Counted from the first letter of the stretch, positions 1-6,590 are shown. The stretch: 64,000 nucleotides of DNA from Paramagnetospirillum magneticum AMB-1 (GCF_000009985.1 NC_007626.1:2292104-2356103); one strand, 5' to 3'. A program made the numbers and translations. Notes: generated by a model from the sequence alone, not told the origin.

Positions 1-33
1 AGCTGATGACCGACAAGGGCGTCGCCACCGCCT
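1..33 (+). CDS. 3' end of an unidentified gene (partial)
   Basis: The frame starting at base 3 reads LMTDKGVATA and stops with TGA at 31-33. A strong hairpin terminator follows at 59-88, as expected after a real gene. Ten codons are too few to name the product. It lies outside the rpsD-integrated elements, so it belongs to the host chromosome. Confidence 0.55.
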
Positions 34-58
34 GAAGCCTGCCCTGAGATGCAGATTT

Positions 59-88
59 ACGGCCCGGAAGCGATTCCGGGCCGTTTGC
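59..88 (+). terminator. Intrinsic terminator of the upstream partial gene
   Basis: The arms ACGGCCCGGAA and TTCCGGGCCGT pair perfectly around a 4-nt loop (GCGA) and are followed by TTT. The hairpin sits 25 bases after the stop codon at 33. Confidence 0.75.
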
Positions 89-119
89 ATTGGCGCCTGC
101 CAATCCGGCTCTGGGACCG

Positions 120-156
120 GACAAAAAACAACGGCCCGGAGTTTCCTCCGGGCCGT
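120..156 (-). terminator. Probable native rpsD terminator, now displaced about 10 kb from rpsD
   Basis: The arms ACGGCCCGGAG and CTCCGGGCCGT (131-141 and 146-156) pair perfectly. Read on the minus strand the hairpin is followed by TTGTTTTTTG. It sits 24 bp outside the leftmost att core, so before integration it would have been directly downstream of rpsD, which is transcribed on the minus strand. The two inserted elements now separate it from the gene. Confidence 0.7.
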
Positions 157-179
157 GTCGTCTTGCCGAGAGGCAAACC

Positions 180-192
180 TTAGCGCGAATAG
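180..192. repeat. Attachment core, outer left copy (element A / chromosome junction)
   Basis: The 13-mer TTAGCGCGAATAG is identical to 5175-5187 and to 10072-10084. On the minus strand it spells the last Tyr-Ser-Arg codons and TAA stop of rpsD, preceded by one base of the previous codon. The sequence to its left is host DNA (rpsD terminator) and lacks the 30 bp that precede the other two cores, as expected for the distal junction of an element inserted at the 3' end of a gene. Confidence 0.85.
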
Positions 193-308
193 CACACGTT
201 AAACGAGTAATATATTGACATTCGTGCGCTTTTTACGCCGGAAAAACTCATCAGCACATAACTTGTTATACGCCATAAGTATTTCAACCGGCCATCATCA
301 TTTTGCCG

Positions 309-752
309 TCAGCCTTTCCGCAGCATGGCCAAGCGGTCCTTCTTCGCTGCGGCCATCGCCTTGTCCAGTTCCCCGGCCTTCACCGCCGCGATTAGCGTTT
401 CCAGCACGCCGACCAACTGGCCGCGTTCGCCAACCTCAATGGCCGCCATTTCGCCGTTCAGCTTCAGCGGCCTGTTGCCGTAGCGCAGTTCCAAAAACCA
501 AGTCCCGGTCACATCGTGCCAAAACCACTGCCGCAGCCGCTTGTTCTTCTCAAAGGCCACGCGCTCGCCGTTCTCGTCGGTCTTGTAGCGCGTCTGCTTC
601 ACCGCAAAGGCCGTGCCGCTGATCATGGCCTTGGCCAAAGCCAGTTGCTCGTCCAGATTGGCCAACATGCGTTCGCGCATGTGTTCCTCGACCGTCTTCT
701 CCTCGACCTTGCGCGTCGCAGTGGTCAGCTTCAGTTTCGCCAAGTTCGCCAT
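309..752 (-). CDS. Conserved element protein of 147 residues (DUF6641-like?), copy A
   Basis: I do not know its function. The protein resembles what I recall as the DUF6641 type found in proteobacterial elements; that name is from memory. It is basic and probably cytoplasmic, with LAKLKLTTATRK at the N-terminus, a central KQTRYKTDENGERV followed by a Trp/Arg-rich stretch, and a helical C-terminus ending LAMLRKG. The start at 752 was chosen over an upstream one because it gives exactly the 147 residues of the element B copy at 5328-5771. It is the last gene before the outer junction and lies downstream of the 90-residue gene on the same strand. Confidence 0.75.
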   Translation of the reverse strand: MANLAKLKLTTATRKVEEKTVEEHMRERMLANLDEQLALAKAMISGTAFAVKQTRYKTDENGERVAFEKNKRLRQWFWHDVTGTWFLELRYGNRPLKLNGEMAAIEVGERGQLVGVLETLIAAVKAGELDKAMAAAKKDRLAMLRKG

Positions 753-888
753 TTTCCCAATCTCCAAGCCGTTTCGCTTGCTGGATTGTAAAATGGTCCG
801 CGTCAAAGGTCTGGCCGACTAATCACCTTCCGGTTGAAATTCTTGTCCTGTGGTCCAAGCCTTCGTATAGTGTAGTAGTGGCCGTGCT

Positions 889-904
889 GACTGATTTTTC
901 AGTC
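889..904. other. Small hairpin in the 753-1008 gap
   Basis: The arms GACTGA and TCAGTC flank TTTT between two minus-strand genes. The rest of the 256-bp gap shows no ORF or strong promoter that I can support. The matching gap in element B is larger and holds an array of palindromes. Confidence 0.4.
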
Positions 905-1008
905 CCGGTTACAGCCCCAAGCAGCGCGTTTTCTGCGCCCAGCACCCCATGTAGCAGCCCCCGTTGCCGCCATAGCTACAGCCCTGCCTAATGCTTCTTG
1001 CCGCACGG

Positions 1009-1281
1009 TCACGCCGCAAGGATGTTGGCCAAGACCTTGCCGCTCAGCCTGTCCAGTAGCGCCGCTTCGTCATTGCGTCTTTCGGCCTTGGCCGTGACCA
1101 TAGCCCGCGTCAAATTCTTGGCCAGTCGCACCATCGTTTCCGTCCCGGCCACTTGCCGTCTGGCCTTCATGCTCGACAAATAGCTTCTGTCCCGGCCAAG
1201 CCATCTGCGACTAAAATCGTATTGTCCTTCGGTCAAGTGGTTCTCTCTCAGTTCGTTGTATGCGTTCATCAGTGCGTTCAT
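1009..1281 (-). CDS. Conserved 90-residue element protein (DUF6626-like?), copy A
   Basis: The protein starts MNALMNAY, continues with LTEGQYDFSRRWLGRDRSYL, and has a helical C-terminal half rich in Arg and Ala. The QYDFSRRWLGR segment followed by a Ser/Lys-rich helix suggests a small helix-turn-helix-like DNA-binding protein. I recall similar proteins as DUF6626, unverified. ATG 1281 was chosen because GAGGA lies 7 nt upstream and the element B copy starts at the same residue. It is transcribed divergently from the 34-residue protein and rep across a shared palindromic region, a usual place for an element repressor. That role is inference. Confidence 0.75.
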   Translation of the reverse strand: MNALMNAYNELRENHLTEGQYDFSRRWLGRDRSYLSSMKARRQVAGTETMVRLAKNLTRAMVTAKAERRNDEAALLDRLSGKVLANILAA

Positions 1282-1313
1282 GTCGGTCCTCAAATAAATT
1301 GGCCTTACCTTCT

Positions 1314-1340
1314 GTATTTATCCGATCTGGTCATAAATAC
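1314..1340. promoter_or_regulatory. Conserved inverted repeat in the divergent control region of element A
   Basis: GTATTTAT (1314-1321) and ATAAATAC (1333-1340) are inverted copies 11 bp apart. The same arrangement occurs in element B at 6567-6590 although the surrounding sequence has diverged. AGTAGCGC downstream is also shared. The half-sites could be operators or two divergent -10 elements serving the 90-residue gene and the rep operon. Confidence 0.6.
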
Positions 1341-1380
1341 GCTTGTGCAGTAGCGCCGTTTATTTTCAAGGAGATTGCCC

Positions 1381-1485
1381 ATGCGTAATGATCGTTTCGT
1401 AGAAATCGGGTTTAAAGGCCAGATGGTTCATATCGACCACTTGGCCCTTTATGCCTTCCTGTGCAGCATGCTTTCGGCTCGATGA
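1381..1485 (+). CDS. Conserved 34-residue protein immediately upstream of rep, copy A
   Basis: This short gene begins ATGCGT with AAGGAG 6 nt upstream and stops with TGA at 1483-1485, one base before the rep ATG at 1487. That spacing suggests translational coupling. Element B has a gene of exactly the same length in the same place (6631-6735). Thirteen of 34 residues match, including VE.GF.G and LALYA, while the DNA has diverged, so the reading frame appears to be selected. Possible roles are a Rep partner, a copy-number control peptide or a translational leader. None is shown. Confidence 0.7.
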   Translation: MRNDRFVEIGFKGQMVHIDHLALYAFLCSMLSAR

Positions 1486-1486
1486 C

Positions 1487-2365
1487 ATGTCCGCCGATGT
1501 GATCTTCGACCTGCTCAAAAATGGCTCTGCCGTCGATCATAAATTCCGGTACGTCGATCGTATCGGTGACCAGCAGGTCAGCAAGATCAAGCAGCGCAGC
1601 TATGTCCTCGATGCGCTCGCTGGAGACCGCAATGATCTAATGGCCCTTCGTCTTGCTGCCGGTTTGACGGCCTGTTCAACCCGGTCGCCGTGCAATCAGC
1701 CGTTTTGTCCCATGTGCCGTCATGCCCGTCAGGCCAAATTCGCCAACCAGGTCAAAGCCCGATTTGCTGCCGTGCCGCAAGACCGTCTGCTGTTTCTCAC
1801 GGTCCTGCTCAGCGTCCACTATGACGCTGGCCAGATCGACGCGGCCTTGGTCAAAAGCTTCAAGCGCAAGTTCCGCAATCTGCTGTTCCACCAGAACAAG
1901 ACCGCCGCGATTCCTGTCCGCATGTCCGGTGCGTTCGAGATAGAAGCGATGTGCGCCGACCTGTCAGCGCACAAGGCCGTGGCCCTCGCACCGCTCGGCC
2001 ACGACAAGACACGTCAAGATACGTTCTTTCTCTTGCATTTTCATGCGGTTATAGACCGTGGTTCGCTGTCGCAAGACCAGTTGCGCTCATTGCTCATTAA
2101 AAAGCATTTTCCGCATTCGTACCAAGTTCGCCTTCAGGCCACGCACTCCGACAAGACCACCGAGGAAAATCTGGCCAAGATTGCCGGTTACATGCTCAAG
2201 TTCAGATTGCAGCACAGTGACCGGATCAGCTTCAGCGATGATGACCAAACTGGCCGTAAATCTTCATATGGCAGTCTCTACGATCTGGCCGTTGCCAAGA
2301 AGGTCGTCATGGCCGTAAATGCCTGTGGCCAGTTCGCTGGAATGGTCCTTAAGACTGGTTCGTGA
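1487..2365 (+). CDS. rep: Rolling-circle replication initiator (HUH Rep, Rep_1-like), copy A
   Basis: The 292-residue protein has the architecture of plasmid rolling-circle initiators: a Cys-rich segment (C69, C74, C77 in CNQPFCPMCRH), a FLTVLLSVH strand (motif-1-like), the metal-binding HUH motif LLHFHAV (H184, H186), and YMLK (Y235, K238) as candidate nicking tyrosine. Such enzymes nick the double-strand origin and stay covalently bound to the 5' end. The start at 1487 rather than 1451 is supported by the 34-residue ORF ending at 1485 and by the equal distance to the shared IGD residues in both copies. I could not locate its nick site. Confidence 0.8.
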   Translation: MSADVIFDLLKNGSAVDHKFRYVDRIGDQQVSKIKQRSYVLDALAGDRNDLMALRLAAGLTACSTRSPCNQPFCPMCRHARQAKFANQVKARFAAVPQDRLLFLTVLLSVHYDAGQIDAALVKSFKRKFRNLLFHQNKTAAIPVRMSGAFEIEAMCADLSAHKAVALAPLGHDKTRQDTFFLLHFHAVIDRGSLSQDQLRSLLIKKHFPHSYQVRLQATHSDKTTEENLAKIAGYMLKFRLQHSDRISFSDDDQTGRKSSYGSLYDLAVAKKVVMAVNACGQFAGMVLKTGS

Positions 2366-2573
2366 CCAGTGTGTAATACCTTGTTAGAATTAGGAAGTGA
2401 GTTTGTATTTGTTTTAGTGGTTATTGTAAGGCACTAATTAAGTAAAAGTATATATAAAGCGATTAATCACTAACTACTGTTGGCCCATCAAGTCCATTGC
2501 CTTCGTAATTTCCTTAGTAGCTGCGCCATTTACAGTTGTAATTCGATTTTGCTTCTAAGTTTGTAAGTAAAAA
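2366..2573. other. AT-rich gap between convergent genes of element A
   Basis: This 208-bp gap lies between rep and the oppositely oriented coiled-coil gene. It is clearly AT-richer than the genes around it and holds one imperfect stem (TTAGTG ... CACTAA). I see no supported ORF. It is a plausible site for an origin or for termination, but nothing is conserved with the matching gap of element B at 7633-7849. Confidence 0.4.
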
Positions 2574-2807
2574 TCACCGCGAGCGATATTTTGCTTTGGC
2601 CGTGCTTTCCATTGCTTCCGCTTCAGCCTTAGTCGTCTCGGCCTTGATCTGCTCCAGCTCCAGCCGTGCGCGTTCCAGTTCCAAGCTGGCCATGTCCTGA
2701 TACATCACCCCGATCAGTGCCAGCCGCTCCTTGCTGATCGTCGGTCCTCTGCGCTTCCGCCAATTCGCCAGCCAAACATCCGGTTCGATAATCTCATTCG
2801 TCTTCAT
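2574..2807 (-). CDS. Conserved 77-residue coiled-coil element protein, copy A
   Basis: The N-terminus (MKTNEIIEPDVWLANWRKRRG) is followed by a Ser/Glu turn and a long charged helix with regular LELERARLELEQIK heptads, a strong coiled-coil signal. The element B copy has the same order of segments. It may dimerise; its partner is unknown. Function is not recognised. TATTTATG lies 5 bp upstream of the start and no ribosome-binding site is visible, so the transcript may be leaderless. Confidence 0.7.
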   Translation of the reverse strand: MKTNEIIEPDVWLANWRKRRGPTISKERLALIGVMYQDMASLELERARLELEQIKAETTKAEAEAMESTAKAKYRSR

Positions 2808-2812
2808 GCCGC

Positions 2813-2820
2813 TATTTATG
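2813..2820 (-). promoter_or_regulatory. CATAAATA box just upstream of the coiled-coil gene, copy A
   Basis: On the minus strand TGCATAAATAG precedes the ATG closely. The same block precedes the homologous gene in element B (8119-8126) and CATAAATA recurs in both divergent control regions. It could be an extended -10 box giving a leaderless mRNA, or a regulator site. Confidence 0.5.
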
Positions 2821-2834
2821 CAGCCCCGAGCGTC

Positions 2835-3251
2835 TTATCGCGCCGTGTCCAGCGCGTATTCCTCGAAAATGCTCAGCCCCATCTCAAGCTCCCGACAATC
2901 AAAGCGCCAGGGAATGACGTGCGCCGCTCCGTTGTCGAGATAAAGCGACCGCTCGTTGTAGTCCGTATAGCCACAGATGACCACGACCGCCGACCGTTCA
3001 GTAATGTTTGCCGTGTTCAGGTAACACAAGACCGCGACCGCGTTCAGTTCCTCTGACAGCTTTCCAAGCAGGATAACGTCCGGCAATGAATGCGCGTTGG
3101 TCCTGCTCATTTCCATCAATCTGACCAGCGCCAAATTTGTGTTCGTCTCTGATGTAACCTCGCATTCGTAACTTTGCTTATTCAAGGCCATCGCAATCAA
3201 TGCGATGTTCGCCTTGCTCTCGTCGATTATAAAAATCCTCAGTGGCCGCAT
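2835..3251 (-). CDS. Degenerate response-regulator receiver domain, stand-alone (element A only)
   Basis: The 138-residue protein starts with the receiver strand LRIFIIDESK (D10, E11). The phospho-acceptor position reads VILLGKL, with Gly63 where Asp is expected. The usual Thr/Ser is replaced around VICGY and the conserved Lys region reads HVIPWRF, so phosphorylation is unlikely. There is no output domain. It lies between the coiled-coil gene and the integrase on the same strand; element B has no counterpart here. It may be a pseudo-receiver that binds a partner without phosphotransfer, or a decaying duplicate. Confidence 0.6.
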   Translation of the reverse strand: MRPLRIFIIDESKANIALIAMALNKQSYECEVTSETNTNLALVRLMEMSRTNAHSLPDVILLGKLSEELNAVAVLCYLNTANITERSAVVVICGYTDYNERSLYLDNGAAHVIPWRFDCRELEMGLSIFEEYALDTAR

Positions 3252-3387
3252 CGTCAGCCCAAACCTTAGCTGTATGTGTTTTCCACCATTGCGTATGCCT
3301 CAAAAGGCCAAGCGCATAAAGCCTCACGCCTACCAGTCATGCTTTCGCTCTGATGACCATATCCAATAGTATTAATCTCCGTGGTCC

Positions 3388-4605
3388 TCAAACCAGCCTG
3401 TCCGCCGCAAGCGTCGTGCTCACATGGCCATAATGCTTCTCGATCATGGCCACGCTCGTCCCCATGTTCCTCGACAGCAAGTAAACGTCCGTGCCGCCAT
3501 AAAGCAGCCGGAACGTCGCATATGTGTGCCTCAGACTGTAAAGCGTCCGTGCATTGCCGTGCCGGTCCATGTCCAGATTGGCCGCAGCCATCAAGTTCTT
3601 AAACCCTACCTCAAACGTATGTATGTCCTCGCCGTTGCCGTTGGCAAACAGCCCTTGGCCGCTCGCCCGTGCCTCGTCCAAATCCTTCCAGCCGTAATGC
3701 GCCAGCAGCTTCTTGACCGTGACCTTCGCGGCCCGTGTCCCGATCACCGCCCGTTTGCCGGTCTTGCCGTCCACCCAAAGCCGCAGCGTCTCCGTGACCT
3801 TGCCATTGCCCGTGTTGATTAGCTCCACGTCGCGCCACGTCAGCCCTCGCGCCTCGCCAACCCGCATCCCTGTGCCGACCAGCAGCCGCACATACAGGTC
3901 CAGCAATTGCCGGTCGCGCTTCACCCTCGGATGTTCGGCCTGATTGCTGCGCCGCCGTGCCGTCCGCCGCAGCAGCTTGTACTCGGCCACATCGAACGCG
4001 CCCCGCCTGTTCGTCTTCGCCCGCTTGGCCCGCATAAAGGCCAGTTGCTTCAAGCTCCCTTGCTCCAGACCGTGCTTCAAGATCTGCCGCAAAATGCTCT
4101 GTTCCATGACCAGCGTCTTTGCGCTCGGTACGGCCGCCGCATTCGCCGCAACCCGGTCCGCGCCATAGCCCCGCGTCCAATAGTCCAAGCGCCAGTCGTC
4201 GTAGTCGTTGAAATCCGCCGTGGTCAAACTGTTGATCGGTCGTTTGCCGAAAAATGGAAGCAAGTACCGCCGCAGCGTCCCCTCAACCAGCACCAGCCGC
4301 CCCTTGCTCAAGCGACCTTCCAGCGTGTCCCGTTTGGCCTTGCGCACATAGTCCTCGGCCAGTTGCTTGAAGGTCTGGTCTTTCAGCGGATGGTCGTGTC
4401 GCTGCTTGTAGCGCAGCTCCTCGTACAGCTCCTCCGCCGTGCGCTTCGCCTCCGCCAAGTCCGTGGTCTTCATGCTGCGCCGCACCAGTGTGCGGTCCGT
4501 GCCCAGCCGCATCCGCGCCTGCCAAATACCGTGCCGGTCATCGGCCCGCGTATAAAGCACTATCCGGCCACCGCGCAGTGCAATTTCCCTCTGACCAAGC
4601 TCCAT
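3388..4605 (-). CDS. int: Tyrosine-type site-specific integrase, copy A
   Basis: The 405-residue protein has an Arg/Lys-rich N-terminal arm-binding region, a SAM-like core-binding domain (about 75-190) and a catalytic domain. The residues seen are R248 in GTGMRVGEARGL, K281, R359 in YSLRHTYATFRL, and the nucleophile Y392 in MIEKHYGH. The usual first His of HxxR is Tyr356, and the LGH box reads MGT, as in the NMGTS subfamily of phage integrases. It should catalyse exchange between the element site and the rpsD 3' end. The element B protein is highly similar and of equal length. Confidence 0.93.
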   Translation of the reverse strand: MELGQREIALRGGRIVLYTRADDRHGIWQARMRLGTDRTLVRRSMKTTDLAEAKRTAEELYEELRYKQRHDHPLKDQTFKQLAEDYVRKAKRDTLEGRLSKGRLVLVEGTLRRYLLPFFGKRPINSLTTADFNDYDDWRLDYWTRGYGADRVAANAAAVPSAKTLVMEQSILRQILKHGLEQGSLKQLAFMRAKRAKTNRRGAFDVAEYKLLRRTARRRSNQAEHPRVKRDRQLLDLYVRLLVGTGMRVGEARGLTWRDVELINTGNGKVTETLRLWVDGKTGKRAVIGTRAAKVTVKKLLAHYGWKDLDEARASGQGLFANGNGEDIHTFEVGFKNLMAAANLDMDRHGNARTLYSLRHTYATFRLLYGGTDVYLLSRNMGTSVAMIEKHYGHVSTTLAADRLV

Positions 4606-4622
4606 AGCCCTGCCGCCATAAA

Positions 4623-4652
4623 TGCGTGTTAGCTATGTGCTAGTATAGCGTC
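4623..4652 (-). promoter_or_regulatory. Conserved 30-bp block upstream of the integrase, copy A
   Basis: This block matches 9463-9492 at 27 of 30 positions. On the minus strand it contains a good -10 (TATACT, 4642-4647) preceded by GACGC, but no clear -35. It begins 18 bp upstream of the integrase ATG and abuts the receiver stop codon. It also contains GTGTTAGC, seen next to the att core, so it could double as an integrase arm site. Confidence 0.5.
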
Positions 4653-5075
4653 CTATGATTGCAATTGCTGCCGGAGATTTGACCGAATTTTTGCTAACCC
4701 GGCATAGCGTTTTAGCTTGGACAAATTTTCAATTAGCCCGTCAAGCTCCGCCGTCTTCTCCATTACCGCGTCCGCGCCATGGCTAATAAACTCCGCGTGC
4801 TCAGCCTTACTGCTGCTTCCTGTCAGCACCACGATGTGCGTGCCCGCCAGTCCCTTTATGCGGTCAATCACAGACGTGGAATTTGCCCCGTTCAAGCGCC
4901 CATCCAACAGCACCACGTCCACGCTCGCAGCGTTCTGGGCCAGCATTTCAAGCGCCGCCTCCGCGCCGTCCACTTCATCGACCATGCACTCGTACGCCTG
5001 TTCGAGCAGTGCCAGCCTCAGCAGTCGCCTATCGCCCGCGTTGTCTTCAACAATCAGTATGTTCAGCACCGCCAT
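4653..5075 (-). CDS. Stand-alone response-regulator receiver protein (CheY-like), element A
   Basis: The 140-residue protein consists only of a receiver domain: acidic pair E10-D11 in ILIVEDN, phospho-acceptor D58 in VVLLDGR, T85 in VVLTGS and K107 in VMEKT, all in canonical positions. There is no DNA-binding or enzymatic output. ATG 5075 was preferred to the upstream frame because that extension would run through the terminator hairpin. It is the first minus-strand gene inside the junction, ahead of the integrase. A cognate kinase is not encoded in the element, so host kinase input is likely. Confidence 0.8.
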   Translation of the reverse strand: MAVLNILIVEDNAGDRRLLRLALLEQAYECMVDEVDGAEAALEMLAQNAASVDVVLLDGRLNGANSTSVIDRIKGLAGTHIVVLTGSSSKAEHAEFISHGADAVMEKTAELDGLIENLSKLKRYAGLAKIRSNLRQQLQS

Positions 5076-5091
5076 TGTCGTCCCGCCCAAC

Positions 5092-5126
5092 AAAAAAGCT
5101 GCCCAGCACCGTGTACTGAGCAGCTT
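5092..5126 (-). terminator. Intrinsic terminator at the right end of element A
   Basis: On the minus strand a 14-bp stem (two G-U pairs, loop ACG) is followed by TTTTTT. It lies just inside the junction. The element B copy at 9988-10022 keeps all 14 pairs with different bases, which shows selection for the stem. It would stop transcription entering from the rpsD side. Confidence 0.85.
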
Positions 5127-5144
5127 CCTTGTCACTTCCCAACG

Positions 5145-5187
5145 CTGCGTTACCGCAGAATTTGGTAATGCGTGTTAGCGCGAATAG
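5145..5187. repeat. Inner attachment site between elements A and B (43 bp)
   Basis: These 43 bp are identical to 10042-10084. They comprise 30 bp of element right end, including the small palindrome CTGCGTTACCGCAG, plus the 13-bp core at 5175-5187. To the right of the core the element-type left end begins (shared ACGAGTA, TTTTT.CGCC and TGTTATA segments with 193-280). Confidence 0.85.
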
Positions 5188-5327
5188 TGCAGCGAATACG
5201 AGTATTGCACTGTTTCTGCTGCACTTTTTGCGCCATAAAAAGCTATCAGCCTCATACCTGTTATATACCATAGATGTAGCCGCTATCTCATCGTATAACA
5301 TGTGCCAAATGTTCGCAAAATGTGTCG

Positions 5328-5771
5328 TCAGCCTTTCCGCAGCATGGCCAAGCGTTCCTTCTTTGCAGCCGCCAGGGCCTTGTCCAGTTCGCCCACCGTC
5401 ACAGCGTCCATCAGCGTTTCAATAACGCTCGCAAGCTGCTCCTTCGTTCCAGCCACCACCGCAGTGTTCTCGCCACTCAGTTTCAAAGCCCGATTACCAT
5501 AGCGCAGTTCCAGCAGCCAGTTGCCGTCAGTGTCCTGCCAAAACCATTGCCGCAGCCGCTTGCTGCGCTCGTATCCAACGCGCTCGCCGTTCTCGTCCGT
5601 CTTGTATCGCGTCTGCTTCACCGTAAACGCCGTGCCGTCCAGCATGGCCTTAACCAAGCCAAGCTGTTCCGCCAAGTTTCCCAGCACCCGTTGCCGTGCA
5701 TACTGTTCCGCGCTCAAATTTTCCGTCTTGCGCGTCGCAGTGGTCAGTTTCAATTTCGCAAATGCAGTCAT
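5328..5771 (-). CDS. Conserved element protein of 147 residues (DUF6641-like?), copy B
   Basis: It is the homologue of the element A protein at 309-752 and has the same length. KLKLTTATRK, KQTRYKTDENGERV, ELRYGNR and LAMLRKG are conserved; the region between residues 16 and 35 differs most. Function is unknown. It is the leftmost gene of element B, about 140 bp from the inner att core, and reads towards it. Confidence 0.75.
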   Translation of the reverse strand: MTAFAKLKLTTATRKTENLSAEQYARQRVLGNLAEQLGLVKAMLDGTAFTVKQTRYKTDENGERVGYERSKRLRQWFWQDTDGNWLLELRYGNRALKLSGENTAVVAGTKEQLASVIETLMDAVTVGELDKALAAAKKERLAMLRKG

Positions 5772-5962
5772 GTCCTGTACTCCAAGCTGTTCGCTTGTAA
5801 TACAGTAATGTCTGTGTTGTGCTATCAGTGACCGATTTATCTATAAGTAACTGTAATCGTTGTCCTATGCAGCGTATTTTTATATAATGTAGTTGTACTA
5901 AACCTGATCAGATTTTCGGCGGTCGGTTTATATTATTTCAACCGCCAAGCTCCGCTCGTCGT

Positions 5963-6231
5963 CACACAGCGCAGTTGAAACTGCGCTGTGTGTAGGTAGC
6001 TCCCCAAGTTGCTTTGCTGCTGCTGTGGGCGTTTCCGACGTTTTGCGTGGATCAAAGTGGGAGTAGGGACGTGCAATGCGTTTTGCGGATCGCGCCCCAA
6101 CTTACGTCACGTAAGTTCGCCCCCATGTCGTTCAGTACCAGCGACGTGTCGTGTTACACGACAACATCGGCCAACATACAGCATGTATGTTCGCCCCAAT
6201 GCCGTTCACTGAAGTGTCGTGTTACACGACA
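5963..6231. promoter_or_regulatory. Array of palindromes in the 5772-6253 gap of element B
   Basis: The 482-bp gap has no convincing ORF but holds five inverted repeats: 5963-5992 (perfect 14-bp arms, 2-nt loop), 6099-6117 (AACTTACGT/ACGTAAGTT), 6147-6163 (TGTCGTGT/ACACGACA), 6173-6191 (AACATACA/TGTATGTT) and 6215-6231 (same as 6147-6163). The last four form an imperfect tandem duplication of about 70 bp. The two AAC...GTT palindromes differ in sequence but keep their symmetry. Candidates are an origin or multimeric operator sites. Confidence 0.7.
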
Positions 6232-6253
6232 ACATGTTGGACGTGGACGCAAA

Positions 6254-6532
6254 TCAGCACCGTCCCACCATCACGCTGTCCCAAATTCGCCCACTCAGTT
6301 TCTCCAATATCGCCGCGTCCTTGCCGCGCTGTTCCGCTTTCGCCCTGACCAATGCCTTCGTCAAATTTCCAGCCAATGTCAGCATCGTCCGCAGCCCCGC
6401 TTGCCGTTGCCGCGCTTTCATGCTGCCATAATAGCTCCGATCACGTCCAAGCCACTTTTTGCTAAAGTCGTATTGACCTTCGGTTAAGTTATTGGTTTTT
6501 AAGATTATATATGCGTTTTGTAATGCGTTCAT
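6254..6532 (-). CDS. Conserved 92-residue element protein (DUF6626-like?), copy B
   Basis: It is the homologue of 1009-1281: MNALQNAY, then LTEGQYDFSKKWLGRDRSYY, then a basic helical C-terminus. GGAGGA directly precedes ATT-ATG, which fixes the start and supports the shorter start in element A. A small DNA-binding regulator is plausible from size, charge and position beside the palindromic divergent region, but is not demonstrated. Confidence 0.75.
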   Translation of the reverse strand: MNALQNAYIILKTNNLTEGQYDFSKKWLGRDRSYYGSMKARQRQAGLRTMLTLAGNLTKALVRAKAEQRGKDAAILEKLSGRIWDSVMVGRC

Positions 6533-6566
6533 AATTCCTCCAAATATATTTTTGAATTACCGATAT

Positions 6567-6590
6567 TATTTATGCCGAAGATCATAAATA
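6567..6590. promoter_or_regulatory. Conserved inverted repeat in the divergent control region of element B
   Basis: TATTTATG (6567-6574) and CATAAATA (6583-6590) face each other over 8 bp. The order of motifs, including ATAAATAC and AGTAGCGC downstream, matches element A at 1314-1357. Confidence 0.6.

Larger units (their letters stand above)
180..5187. mobile_element. Integrative element A, about 5.0 kb, inserted at the 3' end of rpsD, tandem with element B
   Basis: The boundaries are 13-bp direct repeats that match the 3' end of rpsD. Contents from left to right: a 147-residue conserved protein, a 90-residue protein, a divergent promoter region, a 34-residue protein plus HUH Rep on the plus strand, then on the minus strand a coiled-coil protein, a degenerate receiver, a tyrosine integrase, a canonical receiver and a terminator. 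No relaxase, coupling protein, capsid or portal gene is visible. It could be an integrated rolling-circle plasmid, a mobilizable element or a phage satellite. Integrase and Rep support mobility; transfer by helper functions is inference. Confidence 0.85.

Noticed and set aside
1451..1486. Earlier in-frame start for the element A Rep
   Set aside because: It overlaps the 34-residue ORF and would add residues with no counterpart in element B; the aligned start is 1487.
2640..2660. CTTGATC near the coiled-coil gene as a Rep_1 nick site (CTTGATA-like)
   Set aside because: It is inside a coding region, differs at the key base and is not conserved in element B.
6061..6253. Plus-strand ORFs across the palindrome array
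   Set aside because: They overlap the repeats, have no ribosome-binding site and no counterpart in element A.
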